From assembly GCA_020852965.1 (NCBI GenBank), contig JADYZV010000063.1:24006-88005 (forward strand): a stretch of 64,000 nt of DNA, in the 5' to 3' direction. Shown piece by piece: positions 45,807 through 54,762 of this stretch. This DNA is from Pirellulaceae bacterium (GTDB lineage Bacteria > Planctomycetota > Planctomycetia > Pirellulales > Pirellulaceae). Numbering within the stretch: the first letter of the stretch is position 1; each line of letters begins with the position of its first letter. Below the pieces are notes generated by a model. It was not told the DNA's origin. It did not search any database and was given only the letters and a program-made list of their open reading frames with translations. Made by a program: the position numbers and the translations under genes.

Positions 45807-46835
45807 TCAATTCTTCGAACTCGCCGCAGCGTGTGCTTTGGCTAAGACACCTTTCAGTGCAACGGATACTCCTCCCTGTCGTTTGCTTTCGTCTGCCGCC
45901 TCCATGAACGCAAACAGTTCGATCGTTTCTTCAGCGCTGACGGGAGCCTGACCTGTCTTGAAGAACTTTCCAATCTCGTGGCACAATTCCTCGTAACCTC
46001 CCTCGGTGTCGGTCTGAGCAATGCCCGTCGACCCAAAAGCAACGGCACCGAATTTCGCCTTGTTCCGACGAATGCCGCGAAAGGTTCCCACGCGTCCACC
46101 CTGCCACACGCCGGTGATGATGTCGGCATCCTCAGCCTGAACGCGGGCAACCCTTTCACAGCCCGTGCCCATCAACGCATACAAGGCTTCTATTCCGTGA
46201 ATGCCGTAGAAAAACATGTCTGGGGTTCCTGCCTGATAAGAACACGGAAACCAAGTCGCTGCGCCTTGGATTTCGCCAACTTGCTCGTTCTCCTTTAGCT
46301 CCTGGATACCGCTACTGTAACGCAGAGAGGAACTTGAAAAGCAAGGCACGTTGTGCTGTCGGGCCAAATCGAATATCGCGATGGCGTCCACCAAAGAACC
46401 CGCTAGAGGTTTGTCGATGAACAACGGTTTGCCAGCCTCGATGACTGGCATCGCTTCCTGCAAATGAATTCGACCATCCACGCTTTCAAGTAGGATGACA
46501 TCGACCTTGGCAATCAACGCGGGAATGGAATCGACAATCTCGATGCCCATCTCGCGGAGCTGCTCGGTAAAACCCTTTACCCGATCGCGGCTGGCTGGCA
46601 AGTCGGTGCCTCCGGGATAACCGGCCACGATTTTGAAATCGGCTAGGTCGCCAACCGCTTGCGGGTTATTGAAGATCTTCGGGAAGGCAATCGCGTGCGA
46701 CGTGTCCAGCCCGATCATGCCAATCCTCACAGGCGAAGCGAGGTCAGTTTCCTGGGCAGGCTCCTTGCCAACGGATATGCCGGCACCGGTCACCAGCATT
46801 GTTAAGCAGAGAATCATTACGGGGGAGAATTGCAT
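45807..46835 (-). CDS. Divergent Gfo/Idh-like oxidoreductase with signal peptide
   Basis: About 342 residues. A leader (VMILCLTMLVTGAGISVG) is followed by IGMIGLDTSHAIAFPKIF, a variant of the Rossmann start in which GxGxxG is replaced by GLDTSH. FIDKPLAGS matches the conserved KP motif. This GLDTSH branch is common in planctomycetes. ATG 46835 is preferred over GTG 46850, as a GAAGGTG box lies just upstream. The nucleotide-binding capacity needs testing, as the glycines are altered. Confidence 0.78.
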   Translation of the reverse strand: MQFSPVMILCLTMLVTGAGISVGKEPAQETDLASPVRIGMIGLDTSHAIAFPKIFNNPQAVGDLADFKIVAGYPGGTDLPASRDRVKGFTEQLREMGIEIVDSIPALIAKVDVILLESVDGRIHLQEAMPVIEAGKPLFIDKPLAGSLVDAIAIFDLARQHNVPCFSSSSLRYSSGIQELKENEQVGEIQGAATWFPCSYQAGTPDMFFYGIHGIEALYALMGTGCERVARVQAEDADIITGVWQGGRVGTFRGIRRNKAKFGAVAFGSTGIAQTDTEGGYEELCHEIGKFFKTGQAPVSAEETIELFAFMEAADESKRQGGVSVALKGVLAKAHAAASSKN

Positions 46836-46894
46836 GGCAGTCACCTTCACAGTGAAGTATTGGGTAGTATTCTTGGCGGGCGTTGAGTCCTTGC

Positions 46895-48046
46895 TTACAC
46901 TCGCCAGAATAGTTTATTGCGGTAAAGGAACCAAAGCATGAGCCATAGGATCAGTACATAGCCAAAGCTCCAGACGAGGGAAGCTAGGCCAAAGGGTTGG
47001 AGGTGCCGTGCCACTCCGCTGAACAGCACACCGGACATGCCGCTGATCTGAGTGCCAAACACGTGTGACACCATGTAGGCAAACAGCGCGTTGGAACCGA
47101 TGACGATGAACGGAAACGCCCACGCCCGCCAGCGCAACATGTCGACCAGCAAATAGAACAATGCCAGTAAGAGGAGGCACCAGCCACTAGCCCACAGCAC
47201 CATCGAGCTGGTAAAGATCGGCTTAATAATGGGAAACCAGAAGCTCCACAGCCAGCCCAACGACAAGCTGACAAGACCAGCACCAATCAAACCCAGCAAT
47301 TTGCGGCGCGACGAGTGAGCGGAGCTGAGCCATTGTCCGGCGTGCATACCGAGCATGACGATCGCCGTGAAATTCATGCTCGTCAGAATGAACGCGTAGT
47401 GCGTCGTGTAACCCTCCTCGACGGTATGATGGTAGGCGTGGCTGCCGAGGATCGACACATCGATCCAGGTGGCCAAGTTGCGGTCTTCCTCCAGCACGGC
47501 TGCGCCGAGCCCAGGCACTGGAACCAGCACCATCAGCAACCAGTATCCCACCAGCAGCGAGACCGTGATCCACATCTGAAACCGGCGCGGAACATGCAGC
47601 AGCACGAAGCCCGTAGCAACATATCCACAAGCAATTGCCTGGAGCACATTGGTAAACGGCCTAAGTGTCGCCCATTCAAGCTTCAGCAGGTTCCCCTGAT
47701 AGACCATGCCAAGCAGCCATAGCATAACGAAGCGGTAGGCCATCCGCCGATAGATGGCGCGGTGCGGATCGCCTGTCGCGAGATGTTTATTGAATGAGAA
47801 CGGCATCGCCGCGCCGACGATGAACATAAACAGCGGCATGATCAGATCGTAACAGGTAAATCCGACCCAATGCGTATGCTCCAATTGCGTCTTGAGCATC
47901 TGCGGAGGCTCCTGCGAATGGATCATGACCGCTGCCAGCGCAAGCACTAGGGACTTGCCACCCATGATCCAAAACATGTCAAATCCACGCAGCGCATCAA
48001 TGGACAGGACGCGGCCCGTGGCCGTGGTTGAGGCAGACTGGTTCAT
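46895..48046 (-). CDS. Multi-pass membrane acyltransferase-like protein (DUF5009/HGSNAT-type)
   Basis: About 383 residues with roughly ten hydrophobic helices. LSIDALRGFDMFWIMGGKSL and LIMPLFMFIVGAAMPFSFNK are the hallmarks of the DUF5009/heparan-alpha-glucosaminide acetyltransferase-like family, which transfers acetyl groups to sugars across a membrane. The ATG at 48046 overlaps the stop of the upstream hydrolase (48043-48046), so translation is coupled. A longer open frame exists but reads into the other gene. A role in modifying a polysaccharide breakdown product fits the context but is inference. Confidence 0.82.
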   Translation of the reverse strand: MNQSASTTATGRVLSIDALRGFDMFWIMGGKSLVLALAAVMIHSQEPPQMLKTQLEHTHWVGFTCYDLIMPLFMFIVGAAMPFSFNKHLATGDPHRAIYRRMAYRFVMLWLLGMVYQGNLLKLEWATLRPFTNVLQAIACGYVATGFVLLHVPRRFQMWITVSLLVGYWLLMVLVPVPGLGAAVLEEDRNLATWIDVSILGSHAYHHTVEEGYTTHYAFILTSMNFTAIVMLGMHAGQWLSSAHSSRRKLLGLIGAGLVSLSLGWLWSFWFPIIKPIFTSSMVLWASGWCLLLLALFYLLVDMLRWRAWAFPFIVIGSNALFAYMVSHVFGTQISGMSGVLFSGVARHLQPFGLASLVWSFGYVLILWLMLWFLYRNKLFWRV

Positions 48047-49539
48047 TGAGCTACAATCGCGGCTACCCAGCCACCTTTGTAGGGCGCGACAAGTGGGACG
48101 ACACTTCCTCCTTCGATCGTCTTGTCCATCAGGCGGTAGCCCCCCTTTTCGGATGACTCGACCACACGTCCCATGGAAACGCTGATCCAAGTGATATCGT
48201 ACGTGTCGAGAGCCGTGGTTAGGTCCAAGCCTACGGAACCGCCGTTGGTGAAGTAAACCGCATAGCTTTCACCAGGCTTGGCTGCTACATAAGCCTCATT
48301 CGGCTCGCGATCCGAAAGCAATTCCATGTGCGGTGTGATGTCCCAGAATTGGATACGACTCTCTAACAACCGCGCCGCTTGGATGCAGGCTTGGGCGCGC
48401 TCGTTCAGACCATTGCCGGAGTCGGGGCGATGGAAGCGGGCACCGGCCGAGCCACCCAAGACGTCGCGCCACAATCGTTCGACGCCATCCTCGGGGCCAC
48501 CCGTGCCGAATGTGCGATAGCCACTACCGTAGATCTTGGTGTGATTGCTGGGGCGCGGATGTTGGTTGACCAGTTGTAGCAACGTCAGCAACTGCTTCCA
48601 GTGTTGGTCATCATAGTTGCGGCTGTTCACTTGCGAGATGTCGGCGAAAATGTAGTGCTGGGAGTCATCAAAAACCAGTGACGTGTTTTTGGCTTTGGCT
48701 CCCTCGAAGGCATCGTCGAACATGTCGGTGGTGCAGACCGTTACTCCCTGCGCGGCCGCCTTCGCCTGGATGAACTCAATCCAGTACTGTCCCCAGGCGG
48801 CCGGCGTCGACGTTTCGTTGTCCATGCAATATAGAACGTGTCCATAAGGCAAACTCAAGGAAAGCATCTTGTCCACGAATGCCTCCTGGTATTTTCGAAT
48901 CAAGTCGGACTGGGCTCCGTTGTAATCCTCAATCTTTAGAACGCTGTGAAAGAAGGGTTGGCCTTTGTAAAAGGCCGCTTCGGGATAGGCCTGCGCCAGC
49001 CCTGATTGTTCGGGTGTGTAATTTATATTGTTCTTTGGATTCCACGGACTCCCTTCCCAATTCTGTGCCGCATAGTCGAAGCGATCCCAAACTTCAATTT
49101 GTACGAAGATATTTCGCTCCGCAGTCCACTTGAGCATGTTCGCAAAACGTTGCCAATAGTCCTCGTTCCACTGCTCGAGATCGAACTTCCCATCCGGCAG
49201 CAGTTTATGTGGCTTGAGCTCCGCCGCTTCGCGCTGGCTCATCGTATTGCGGACGTAGTTGGCTCCCACGGCCTTCATCTCGTCGAGATGGGCTTTGAGA
49301 TCATCCAGTAGAAACAGATGGTCCGTATTGCTTCCCCCTAGCAGCATCACGGGCTCTCCACGGAACTGCCAATAGCGAGGGTTTTCGGACCACGGCTGAA
49401 TGCGGTCCGCGTTATCACCGGCGCCCGGCGGCGCTACCCGCGTTATGGTAGTGCCTACGAGGTTTGGCTGTGCCGTCACTTGATATGCCGAAGCCTGGTA
49501 GATGAGGATGCACAGGAAAACTTGAGTTGATCTAATCAA
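48043..49539 (-). CDS. Secreted TIM-barrel glycoside-hydrolase-like protein
   Basis: About 498 residues. The N-terminal leader (TQVFLCILIYQASAYQVTA) requires a TTG start at 49539, as no ATG lies before the domain. FRGEPVMLLGGSNTDHLFLL and HLDEMKAVGANYVRNTMSQR recall DUF4038/apiosidase-type barrels. IFVQIEVWDRFDYAA and LYCMDNETSTPAAWGQYW could carry the catalytic acids. A C-terminal beta domain ends the chain. The stop overlaps the acyltransferase start. Exact activity cannot be read from the sequence. Confidence 0.72.
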   Translation of the reverse strand: MIRSTQVFLCILIYQASAYQVTAQPNLVGTTITRVAPPGAGDNADRIQPWSENPRYWQFRGEPVMLLGGSNTDHLFLLDDLKAHLDEMKAVGANYVRNTMSQREAAELKPHKLLPDGKFDLEQWNEDYWQRFANMLKWTAERNIFVQIEVWDRFDYAAQNWEGSPWNPKNNINYTPEQSGLAQAYPEAAFYKGQPFFHSVLKIEDYNGAQSDLIRKYQEAFVDKMLSLSLPYGHVLYCMDNETSTPAAWGQYWIEFIQAKAAAQGVTVCTTDMFDDAFEGAKAKNTSLVFDDSQHYIFADISQVNSRNYDDQHWKQLLTLLQLVNQHPRPSNHTKIYGSGYRTFGTGGPEDGVERLWRDVLGGSAGARFHRPDSGNGLNERAQACIQAARLLESRIQFWDITPHMELLSDREPNEAYVAAKPGESYAVYFTNGGSVGLDLTTALDTYDITWISVSMGRVVESSEKGGYRLMDKTIEGGSVVPLVAPYKGGWVAAIVAQ

Positions 49540-49573
49540 TTGGATTTCTTTGCTGTAAATACGTCGTCTCTCT

Positions 49574-49605
49574 TTATTCGTGTCCTTCGCGTGTTTCGTG
49601 GTTAA
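49574..49605 (-). repeat. Solo end of the inverted-repeat element
   Basis: TTATTCGTGTCCTTCGCGTG and the following TTTCGTGG match the terminal repeat of the MITE-like family. It includes the TAA of the neighbouring oxidoreductase gene. Confidence 0.7.
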
Positions 49606-51038
49606 ACCAACTCCGGCAATTCGAACGGCTGGCGATAAGTTCGTTTCAATAGCACGTCCGCCTGCGCATTGCTTGCGAAGCCCGCGCGCTGCGGATCGAA
49701 TTCTAAGAGCGGCCCCAGCGTCAGTGGTGTTTGATCGAGATCCACGTGATGGTCCTGCAAGTGCTGAATGGTTTTTTGGAGCGTCTCCAGGGCACGTTCT
49801 TGATCTCCGAGTCTCGCCAATTCTTCACGCATGGATTCGGTGGGAGTTTGCCTTCCCAGCCGCCATGAAATATTGCCTACGTGGCAGAGCGTCGTAGAAC
49901 GATGCCCTTCGAGTATGTCCGCGTTCAAATCCTCGCGTCGTCGGCTGCGAACCGCTTTCAGAAAATTGCCAAAGTGGTTTTCTAATGGGCCACTAAAAGT
50001 GCTGATCAGCTTTCCGTCTAAATCAAATAGCGAGGAACCGGCAATGTAGCCTTCACTTCCTTCGAAAATCCAACTCTCGGAGACATCTCCGACAAAGGGC
50101 TGTGACTTCAAATTGCGCGTCTCGGCGATGATCGACTTGTCTCCAAAATCGAACATGACAACTTCTGTATTGGGCGTTTGGCCCGCATCGTGGAAGCCAA
50201 ACCGACCACCATAGCTGCGAACACTGAACGCTTCGTCGTTGAGTCCCAATCCCCAGCGACAAATGTCGAGCGTGTGAATATTGAGATTGCCCAACTCGCC
50301 GCTCCCCGTATCCCAGAACCAGTGCCAGTCGTAGTGAAAGTTCGGGCGTGCCAGTGGCGACATGGGTGCCGGACCTACGTATAGGTTGTAATCCACGCTT
50401 ACCGGAATCTCATAATGGCCAGGCCCACCAATCGGTTCGCGGCGTCGGTAGGCGAGGCTTCTAGCAAACTTCACCTCACCGAGTTTTCCATCGCGAATGT
50501 ACTGGATGGCATTTGCGTTAGCCCCGTTGGATCGATACTGCGTTCCGGCTTGACAGATACGATTGAGTTTCCTCGCCGCTTCCACCAAACGCTGGCCTTC
50601 CGCAATGTTATGGCTTACTGGCTTCTCGACATAGACATCCTTTCCAGCTTGCATGGCCCACAGGGCCGCCAGGCCATGCCAATGATCGGGCGCGGCAATG
50701 AATACTGCCTCGACGGAATCATCGTCAAAGATGCGCCGCATATCTTGCACGGCTCGAGGTCGACTCCCCTGCTGCTGCTCGACCGACGCCGCCAATTCGG
50801 CCGCGCGTTGCGAGTCGGCATCGCAAACGTAGACGATCTCAACGTTGGGTACTTCGCTCAGATCGTGGGCATGTTGTTTGCCGCGGATGCCACAGCCCAC
50901 AATCGCGACACGCAGCCGCTGGCCCTGACCGGCTTCCTGCGGCTCATCCGCCCTAATCGGCGCTGAGTTGGCCAGGGCTACCGCCGCCGCAGTCAGCATG
51001 GAATCTTCGAGAAAACGACGACGTGTGGCACGGCTCAT
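49602..51038 (-). CDS. Gfo/Idh/MocA oxidoreductase, Tat-exported
   Basis: A 478-residue paralogue of 44149-45600. MSRATRRRFLEDSMLTAAAV is a twin-arginine leader, followed by VAIVGCGIRGKQHAHDLSEV and DVYVEKPVSHNIAEGQRLV. An AAGGA box lies about eight bases before the ATG. Upstream, at 51091-51130, is one of the three copies of the 40-bp motif shared with the XylR-like regulator, so it may belong to that regulon. Likely NAD(P)-dependent sugar oxidoreductase. Confidence 0.9.
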   Translation of the reverse strand: MSRATRRRFLEDSMLTAAAVALANSAPIRADEPQEAGQGQRLRVAIVGCGIRGKQHAHDLSEVPNVEIVYVCDADSQRAAELAASVEQQQGSRPRAVQDMRRIFDDDSVEAVFIAAPDHWHGLAALWAMQAGKDVYVEKPVSHNIAEGQRLVEAARKLNRICQAGTQYRSNGANANAIQYIRDGKLGEVKFARSLAYRRREPIGGPGHYEIPVSVDYNLYVGPAPMSPLARPNFHYDWHWFWDTGSGELGNLNIHTLDICRWGLGLNDEAFSVRSYGGRFGFHDAGQTPNTEVVMFDFGDKSIIAETRNLKSQPFVGDVSESWIFEGSEGYIAGSSLFDLDGKLISTFSGPLENHFGNFLKAVRSRRREDLNADILEGHRSTTLCHVGNISWRLGRQTPTESMREELARLGDQERALETLQKTIQHLQDHHVDLDQTPLTLGPLLEFDPQRAGFASNAQADVLLKRTYRQPFELPELV

Positions 51039-51090
51039 GTGAATATCCTTTGATCAGAGTAGATGTTTCTATTGAAACCGGCACCGACCG

Positions 51091-51130
51091 AATGTGTTAT
51101 AGTAAATTTCGTAAATAATTTTCGTTTTTG
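51091..51130. promoter_or_regulatory. Candidate operator, site 1 of 3
   Basis: Contains GTGTTATAG, CGTAAA, ATTTTCG and a TTTTT run at the same spacing as sites at 54711 and 56148. It lies 53-92 bases upstream of the Gfo/Idh start at 51038. Confidence 0.6.
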
Positions 51131-51155
51131 CATCACTCGATTCTTTGGGTATGAA

Positions 51156-51420
51156 CCACGAAACACACGAATAACACGAAAAGAACCTCTACTGGCATCC
51201 TTAGTCCGACGTTCGCAGTTTTTTGCGCTACGACGTCTATTGTTCTACAATCGAGAGAGTGATGTTGGAGGTTACCAAAAGCAATAGGAACGAATCGTCC
51301 ACCAAAGAATTCTGATGATGAAAGCGCGGGATGCACCAAGCAATAAAGAAGGACAGAGCCAGCTTTTCGTGTTCTTTGTGTTTTTCGTGATCAACAAACA
51401 AACTTACTCGTGAATGGTTA
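51156..51420 (-). mobile_element. MITE-like element with terminal inverted repeats, copy 3
   Basis: Same orientation as copy 2, with ends CCACGAAACACACGAATAAC (51156) and TTTTTCGTGATC plus the outer CGTGAATGGTTA (51420). The interior is more diverged than between copies 1 and 2 but still alignable. The gap 51039-51441 holds this element and operator site 1, no gene. Confidence 0.75.
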
Positions 51421-51441
51421 CGACGAACTCAAAAGCCGAGA

Positions 51442-52470
51442 TCAGCAACCGATGTATTTGTTTCGACCCGCCACGAGGGCCGCGATTTTCCGATCGGCAA
51501 TCGATCGCTTGAGCATCCAGAATCCACAGTCGGGGTGAATCCAGCGGATGCGATCGTCCCCCAACACCCTGGCAGCTTTGTCGATCCTCGCCGCGATTTC
51601 ATCTGCTGTCTCGATATGATTTACTTTGATATCAACCACGCCCAGACCAATAGCAATGCGGCCATCCACCTCCTTCAAAGCCTGCAGGTCATCGTCGGGG
51701 CGATGCGCGAGTTCTAGCACTAGGTGATCGCATTGAAGCTGATTCAAAAAATTCGTGAGCTTGCGCCAGCCACCGTTCTGGATCGTTTGACCACCATAAT
51801 TTCCGAAACAAAAATGAACGGCCGTTTGAACTCCATCGTCGACAGCGTCTAAAATTCTGTTGATTGCAGTGGCGGCGAGCGGGCCATCCTCAGGATTGCC
51901 AGGTATATTTGCTTCATCCACCTGAACGCAGGCACAGGGGAGCCCGCGCACTTGCTCCGCCAGAATGTCGGCAATCGCCAGAGTCAATGCTGGGAAATCG
52001 TGATAGTGATTGTCGAGTAGAGTGCGCGCCAGCATATAGGGGCTGGTAAGAGTAAACTTGAGAGGCCCTCCGGCAACGGAGGCCGCTCGCGCGCAGTCGT
52101 CGTAGAGGTTGAGTGAACCGGCTCCCAGTTCGCCGTGAACCACGGCGGCGGGTTTAGCACGAAAAGCCATCTCTGTCTGTCGCTGATATTTCAGCGCATT
52201 GGCGCGGCCAATCGCAGACGCCGCACCACTGAATTTACCAGTGAAGTATTCAATCATTCCATTAGTGTCGGGATGGTTGACGTCAAAGCGATAGAGCTCA
52301 CCATCGGTCGGCAGATCAATTCCAGCCTGGCGCTGCGTGTCAAATATAACTCGCGTAGCATCCAGGACAGCTTGCTCGCTTGGTAGAGCTGCCAACCAGT
52401 CGGGAATTGGATAGGAACCGACGGTGGTTGTAAGAATGCGTGGAGAATTGGGAATCGTTTGCTTGTACAT
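51442..52470 (-). CDS. Cobalamin-independent methionine synthase (MetE C-terminal)-like protein
   Basis: About 342 residues, matching only the catalytic half of MetE. TTTVGSYPIPDWL is the family start. The zinc ligands are visible in VHFCFGN (His and Cys) and HPDCGFWML (Cys), so a thiol-methyl-transfer type chemistry is plausible. The MetE N-terminal half is absent, as in archaeal and plant-associated short forms. I placed the start at MYKQ (52470), where the homologous part begins; the open frame extends 35 codons further. Probably downstream in the DUF1559-lipoprotein transcript, but the gap is about 180 bases. Confidence 0.78.
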   Translation of the reverse strand: MYKQTIPNSPRILTTTVGSYPIPDWLAALPSEQAVLDATRVIFDTQRQAGIDLPTDGELYRFDVNHPDTNGMIEYFTGKFSGAASAIGRANALKYQRQTEMAFRAKPAAVVHGELGAGSLNLYDDCARAASVAGGPLKFTLTSPYMLARTLLDNHYHDFPALTLAIADILAEQVRGLPCACVQVDEANIPGNPEDGPLAATAINRILDAVDDGVQTAVHFCFGNYGGQTIQNGGWRKLTNFLNQLQCDHLVLELAHRPDDDLQALKEVDGRIAIGLGVVDIKVNHIETADEIAARIDKAARVLGDDRIRWIHPDCGFWMLKRSIADRKIAALVAGRNKYIGC

Positions 52471-52651
52471 GGGCTGAGATTTCTCTTGTGCGAGCCAACC
52501 GGGGAAGACGTAATTTGCTTCGCCCTTTTCTAATTTCAAAACCTCTACTCCTGCCAAACAAGCTAGCAGGGGCATTCTCGAAGAACAAAACCTGTGTAAA
52601 ACCGGCTGCCCTTCAATCCAAAACCTTTAGCAACTCGAAATTCGCCCCAGG

Positions 52652-53092
52652 TCAATGTTCGACATCTGGTGCCGCCTCGGGCTTCGCCCCCTTAGAGGCT
52701 GGCGCTCGTTCGATTTTCAGCTCGACAGGACCAGTGAATGGCACGGTTACTTCGAGGCCAGAGGTGTCAGGGCGGCGGAATTTTGGTTTCATCAAAGACG
52801 GTACACCGTCGACAATATATACGCGGTGAACGCCGGGCGGTACACCGTCGGGGCCGCTGGCTTCTGGTCTGTCTGTTGTTAGCTGGAAACGAGCCCCTTC
52901 CTGCACCGCGCTGCGCGAAACCGTGCGGTGCTCGGTTGATTCGAAATAGATCGTGGCCCCCTCCAGCTCCGTGGCGGGCTGGCCATCCTCCCATACGAGC
53001 GTGCCGCCTACTGGATGCAGCTCTCTACCACAGCCACAAAAGCTTGTCAGAACCGCGCAAGCAGCCAGAGCCGCAAGGTATTCTCGTTTCAT
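52652..53092 (-). CDS. Small secreted (lipoprotein-like) partner of DUF1559, copy A
   Basis: A 146-residue protein. The leader YLAALAACAVLTSFCGCGRE has cysteines at its end, which suggests a lipoprotein, though the lipobox is imperfect. The mature part is a beta-rich domain (GGTLVWEDGQPATELEGATI, GVHRVYIVDGVPSL), resembling the small carboxypeptidase-regulatory-like proteins found beside DUF1559 genes. A GGAG box lies about 10 bases before ATG 53092. It is near-identical to 63031-63471. Function unknown; probably surface-exposed. Confidence 0.82.
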   Translation of the reverse strand: MKREYLAALAACAVLTSFCGCGRELHPVGGTLVWEDGQPATELEGATIYFESTEHRTVSRSAVQEGARFQLTTDRPEASGPDGVPPGVHRVYIVDGVPSLMKPKFRRPDTSGLEVTVPFTGPVELKIERAPASKGAKPEAAPDVEH

Positions 53093-53172
53093 CTCTAAAA
53101 TTCTCCGCTGAAAGTAGGACCGTTGAAAATGCAATTATTCATAAGCACCTAAATCAAGCTGTAAGATACGCT

Positions 53173-53578
53173 CACGCGTGCGGCTCGTTTATCTCATAAC
53201 TTTATTTAGACCCCTGTGAGCTTGTCTCACAGGTGAACGAGTTTTGATAATAGATCGAGGTCCTCGCCAAGGCCCTCGCTCTTCCACCCGCACGCCACCA
53301 GAGGTGGCGTGCGGGTGGAGAAGTGGTCGGGCTGGGGTGTTTTCGTCGTGTTCTATTCACAAAACTTGGCTCACGCCAGACAAGCTGGCGTGGGGCCGAT
53401 GCCAAATCGAAAGGTGTGGTACACCGAACGCGTGCGGGAGGATTGGCGCCGGTGCCCGTCGCAACTTCTCCTCAGGGGAGTACATTAATAATCCGGTTCA
53501 TTTTGCGTCGGTAGACGCAAGGAAAAGGGGAGCGTACCGCACTGGTCTGCCAGCGCGGTATACGCTCCTTAATTATAC
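53173..53578. other. Hairpin-dense ~400-bp block absent from the paralogous locus
   Basis: At least five stem-loops: CCTGTGAG/CTCACAGG (53213-53233), a 16-bp perfect stem with an AGA loop (53284-53318), CACGCCAG/CTGGCGTG (53372-53392), TTGCGTC/GACGCAA (53503-53520) and a long imperfect one (53529-53577). The first and third both have ACAAG (one on each strand) as loop. In the second DUF1559-lipoprotein copy this whole block is missing. No credible gene. Confidence 0.75.
53529..53577 (-). terminator. Possible terminator after DUF1559 copy A
   Basis: On the minus strand the gene stop at 53586 is followed by a stem-loop GGAGCGTATACCGC / GCGGTACGCTCC with a two-base bulge, and then CCCCTTTTCC. 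The uridine tract is weak, so partial read-through into the lipoprotein gene is possible. Confidence 0.4.
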
Positions 53579-53585
53579 TCTAGCT

Positions 53586-54608
53586 TCACTCAGGAATTTG
53601 AACGACCAAGCCATCGGAACGCTTGGCCAAGCGTTCGAGCGTAGTGCCGTCGAGGCTGTTGCTGATGTGACGCACGCTACCATCGCACAAGACGAATCCG
53701 CAAACGCCTGGGTGCCAACTACCAAACCTGCGCGCCTGGATGGAGTCAGCAAAAATACCCGCTGAACTGCTGAGGGAAACGTCGTTGGGGCCCAGGGCAA
53801 TCGGATCCTCGAAGCCGGCCAATCGACAATAGTAGGGAATCCAGTAGCCGTTGTAGATGGAACTGTCGCCGTAAGCCACATGGTAGAGTCCAACCTGCGG
53901 CACATGCTTTTCACCAATCAGGAATGTGTTGCTGGTGCCATCGGTGATCGTGCCAAAATCAACTTGGCTCTTCACTAGTTCTCCTGCTCCTGCGCCTGGC
54001 AGTCGCGTGCCGCGAACGAGTGTGCCGCTGGCACTCGTCGACCACCAATTTCCTCTTATGTTCCCACTGCTGTCCGGTGCTCCGAACGTGCCGACGTTAC
54101 CGGCGTAGTCACCCGCCTGTCCCGGCTTGTGGTATCTGGCATGCAGCCCCCCGGATCCCAATATGCCGCTTTGCCCCGCTTCCATAATCGTGAGCTGAGT
54201 GCCTGCGCGCCGCGATGGACAGTTGTAGGCAGGCACATGCACCTGACGCGCCGCGTCAGTATTCTCCGTCGGTGAGATCGTGGAGGTGTCATCTTGATCG
54301 CTATAGTTCTTCTTGAGATCCCACAGGTTGTAGCCATTGCTCTGCTCGAGGTACGGCAGGATCATCACGGCCCAAGTGGGCGATGCGGCGTTGTCGGTTG
54401 CTTTCCTTGCGGGAAAGGCTTTGTAGGTATCTGCGAAATTGTGCATGGCTAGGCCGAGTTGTTTGAGGTTGTTCGAACAACTCATGCGGCGAGCCGCTTC
54501 GCGTGCGGCTTGGACTGCGGGCAATAGCAGCCCGACCAGGACGCCGATGATGGCGATCACCACCAACAGCTCAACCAAAGTAAACCCGCTTCGAAATTTC
54601 GTTCTCAT
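53586..54608 (-). CDS. DUF1559 pilin-like surface protein, copy A
   Basis: A 340-residue protein. FRSGFTLVELLVVIAIIGVL is a type IV pilin/pseudopilin methylation and membrane segment. AREAARRMSCSNNLKQLGLA is the DUF1559 signature, and FVLCDGSVRHISNSLDG is the C-terminal H-x9-DG-like box. ATG 54608 is preceded by GGGAG. DUF1559 proteins are greatly expanded in planctomycetes and are thought to form surface or secretion-linked structures. Upstream (54711-54750) is a copy of the candidate operator; downstream is the lipoprotein partner. A near-identical C-terminus occurs at 63570. Confidence 0.92.
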   Translation of the reverse strand: MRTKFRSGFTLVELLVVIAIIGVLVGLLLPAVQAAREAARRMSCSNNLKQLGLAMHNFADTYKAFPARKATDNAASPTWAVMILPYLEQSNGYNLWDLKKNYSDQDDTSTISPTENTDAARQVHVPAYNCPSRRAGTQLTIMEAGQSGILGSGGLHARYHKPGQAGDYAGNVGTFGAPDSSGNIRGNWWSTSASGTLVRGTRLPGAGAGELVKSQVDFGTITDGTSNTFLIGEKHVPQVGLYHVAYGDSSIYNGYWIPYYCRLAGFEDPIALGPNDVSLSSSAGIFADSIQARRFGSWHPGVCGFVLCDGSVRHISNSLDGTTLERLAKRSDGLVVQIPE

Positions 54609-54710
54609 CTCTAAGACTCCCAAGAACAAGGACCAGGAAAAGTTCGTTGGCGACACCGCCTTCGCTTCCCACTGACAGTGGTAAACTCTATTAATTACGA
54701 TTTGTCTACC

Positions 54711-54750
54711 AAGGTGTTATGGGAAACTTCGTAAAAGATTTGCGTTTTTT
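54711..54750. promoter_or_regulatory. Candidate operator, site 2 of 3
   Basis: Contains GTGTTATGG, CGTAAA and a TTTTTT run, aligned without gaps to sites 1 and 3. It lies 103-142 bases upstream of the DUF1559 start. Confidence 0.6.
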
Positions 54751-54762
54751 AGGCACCTTGCC

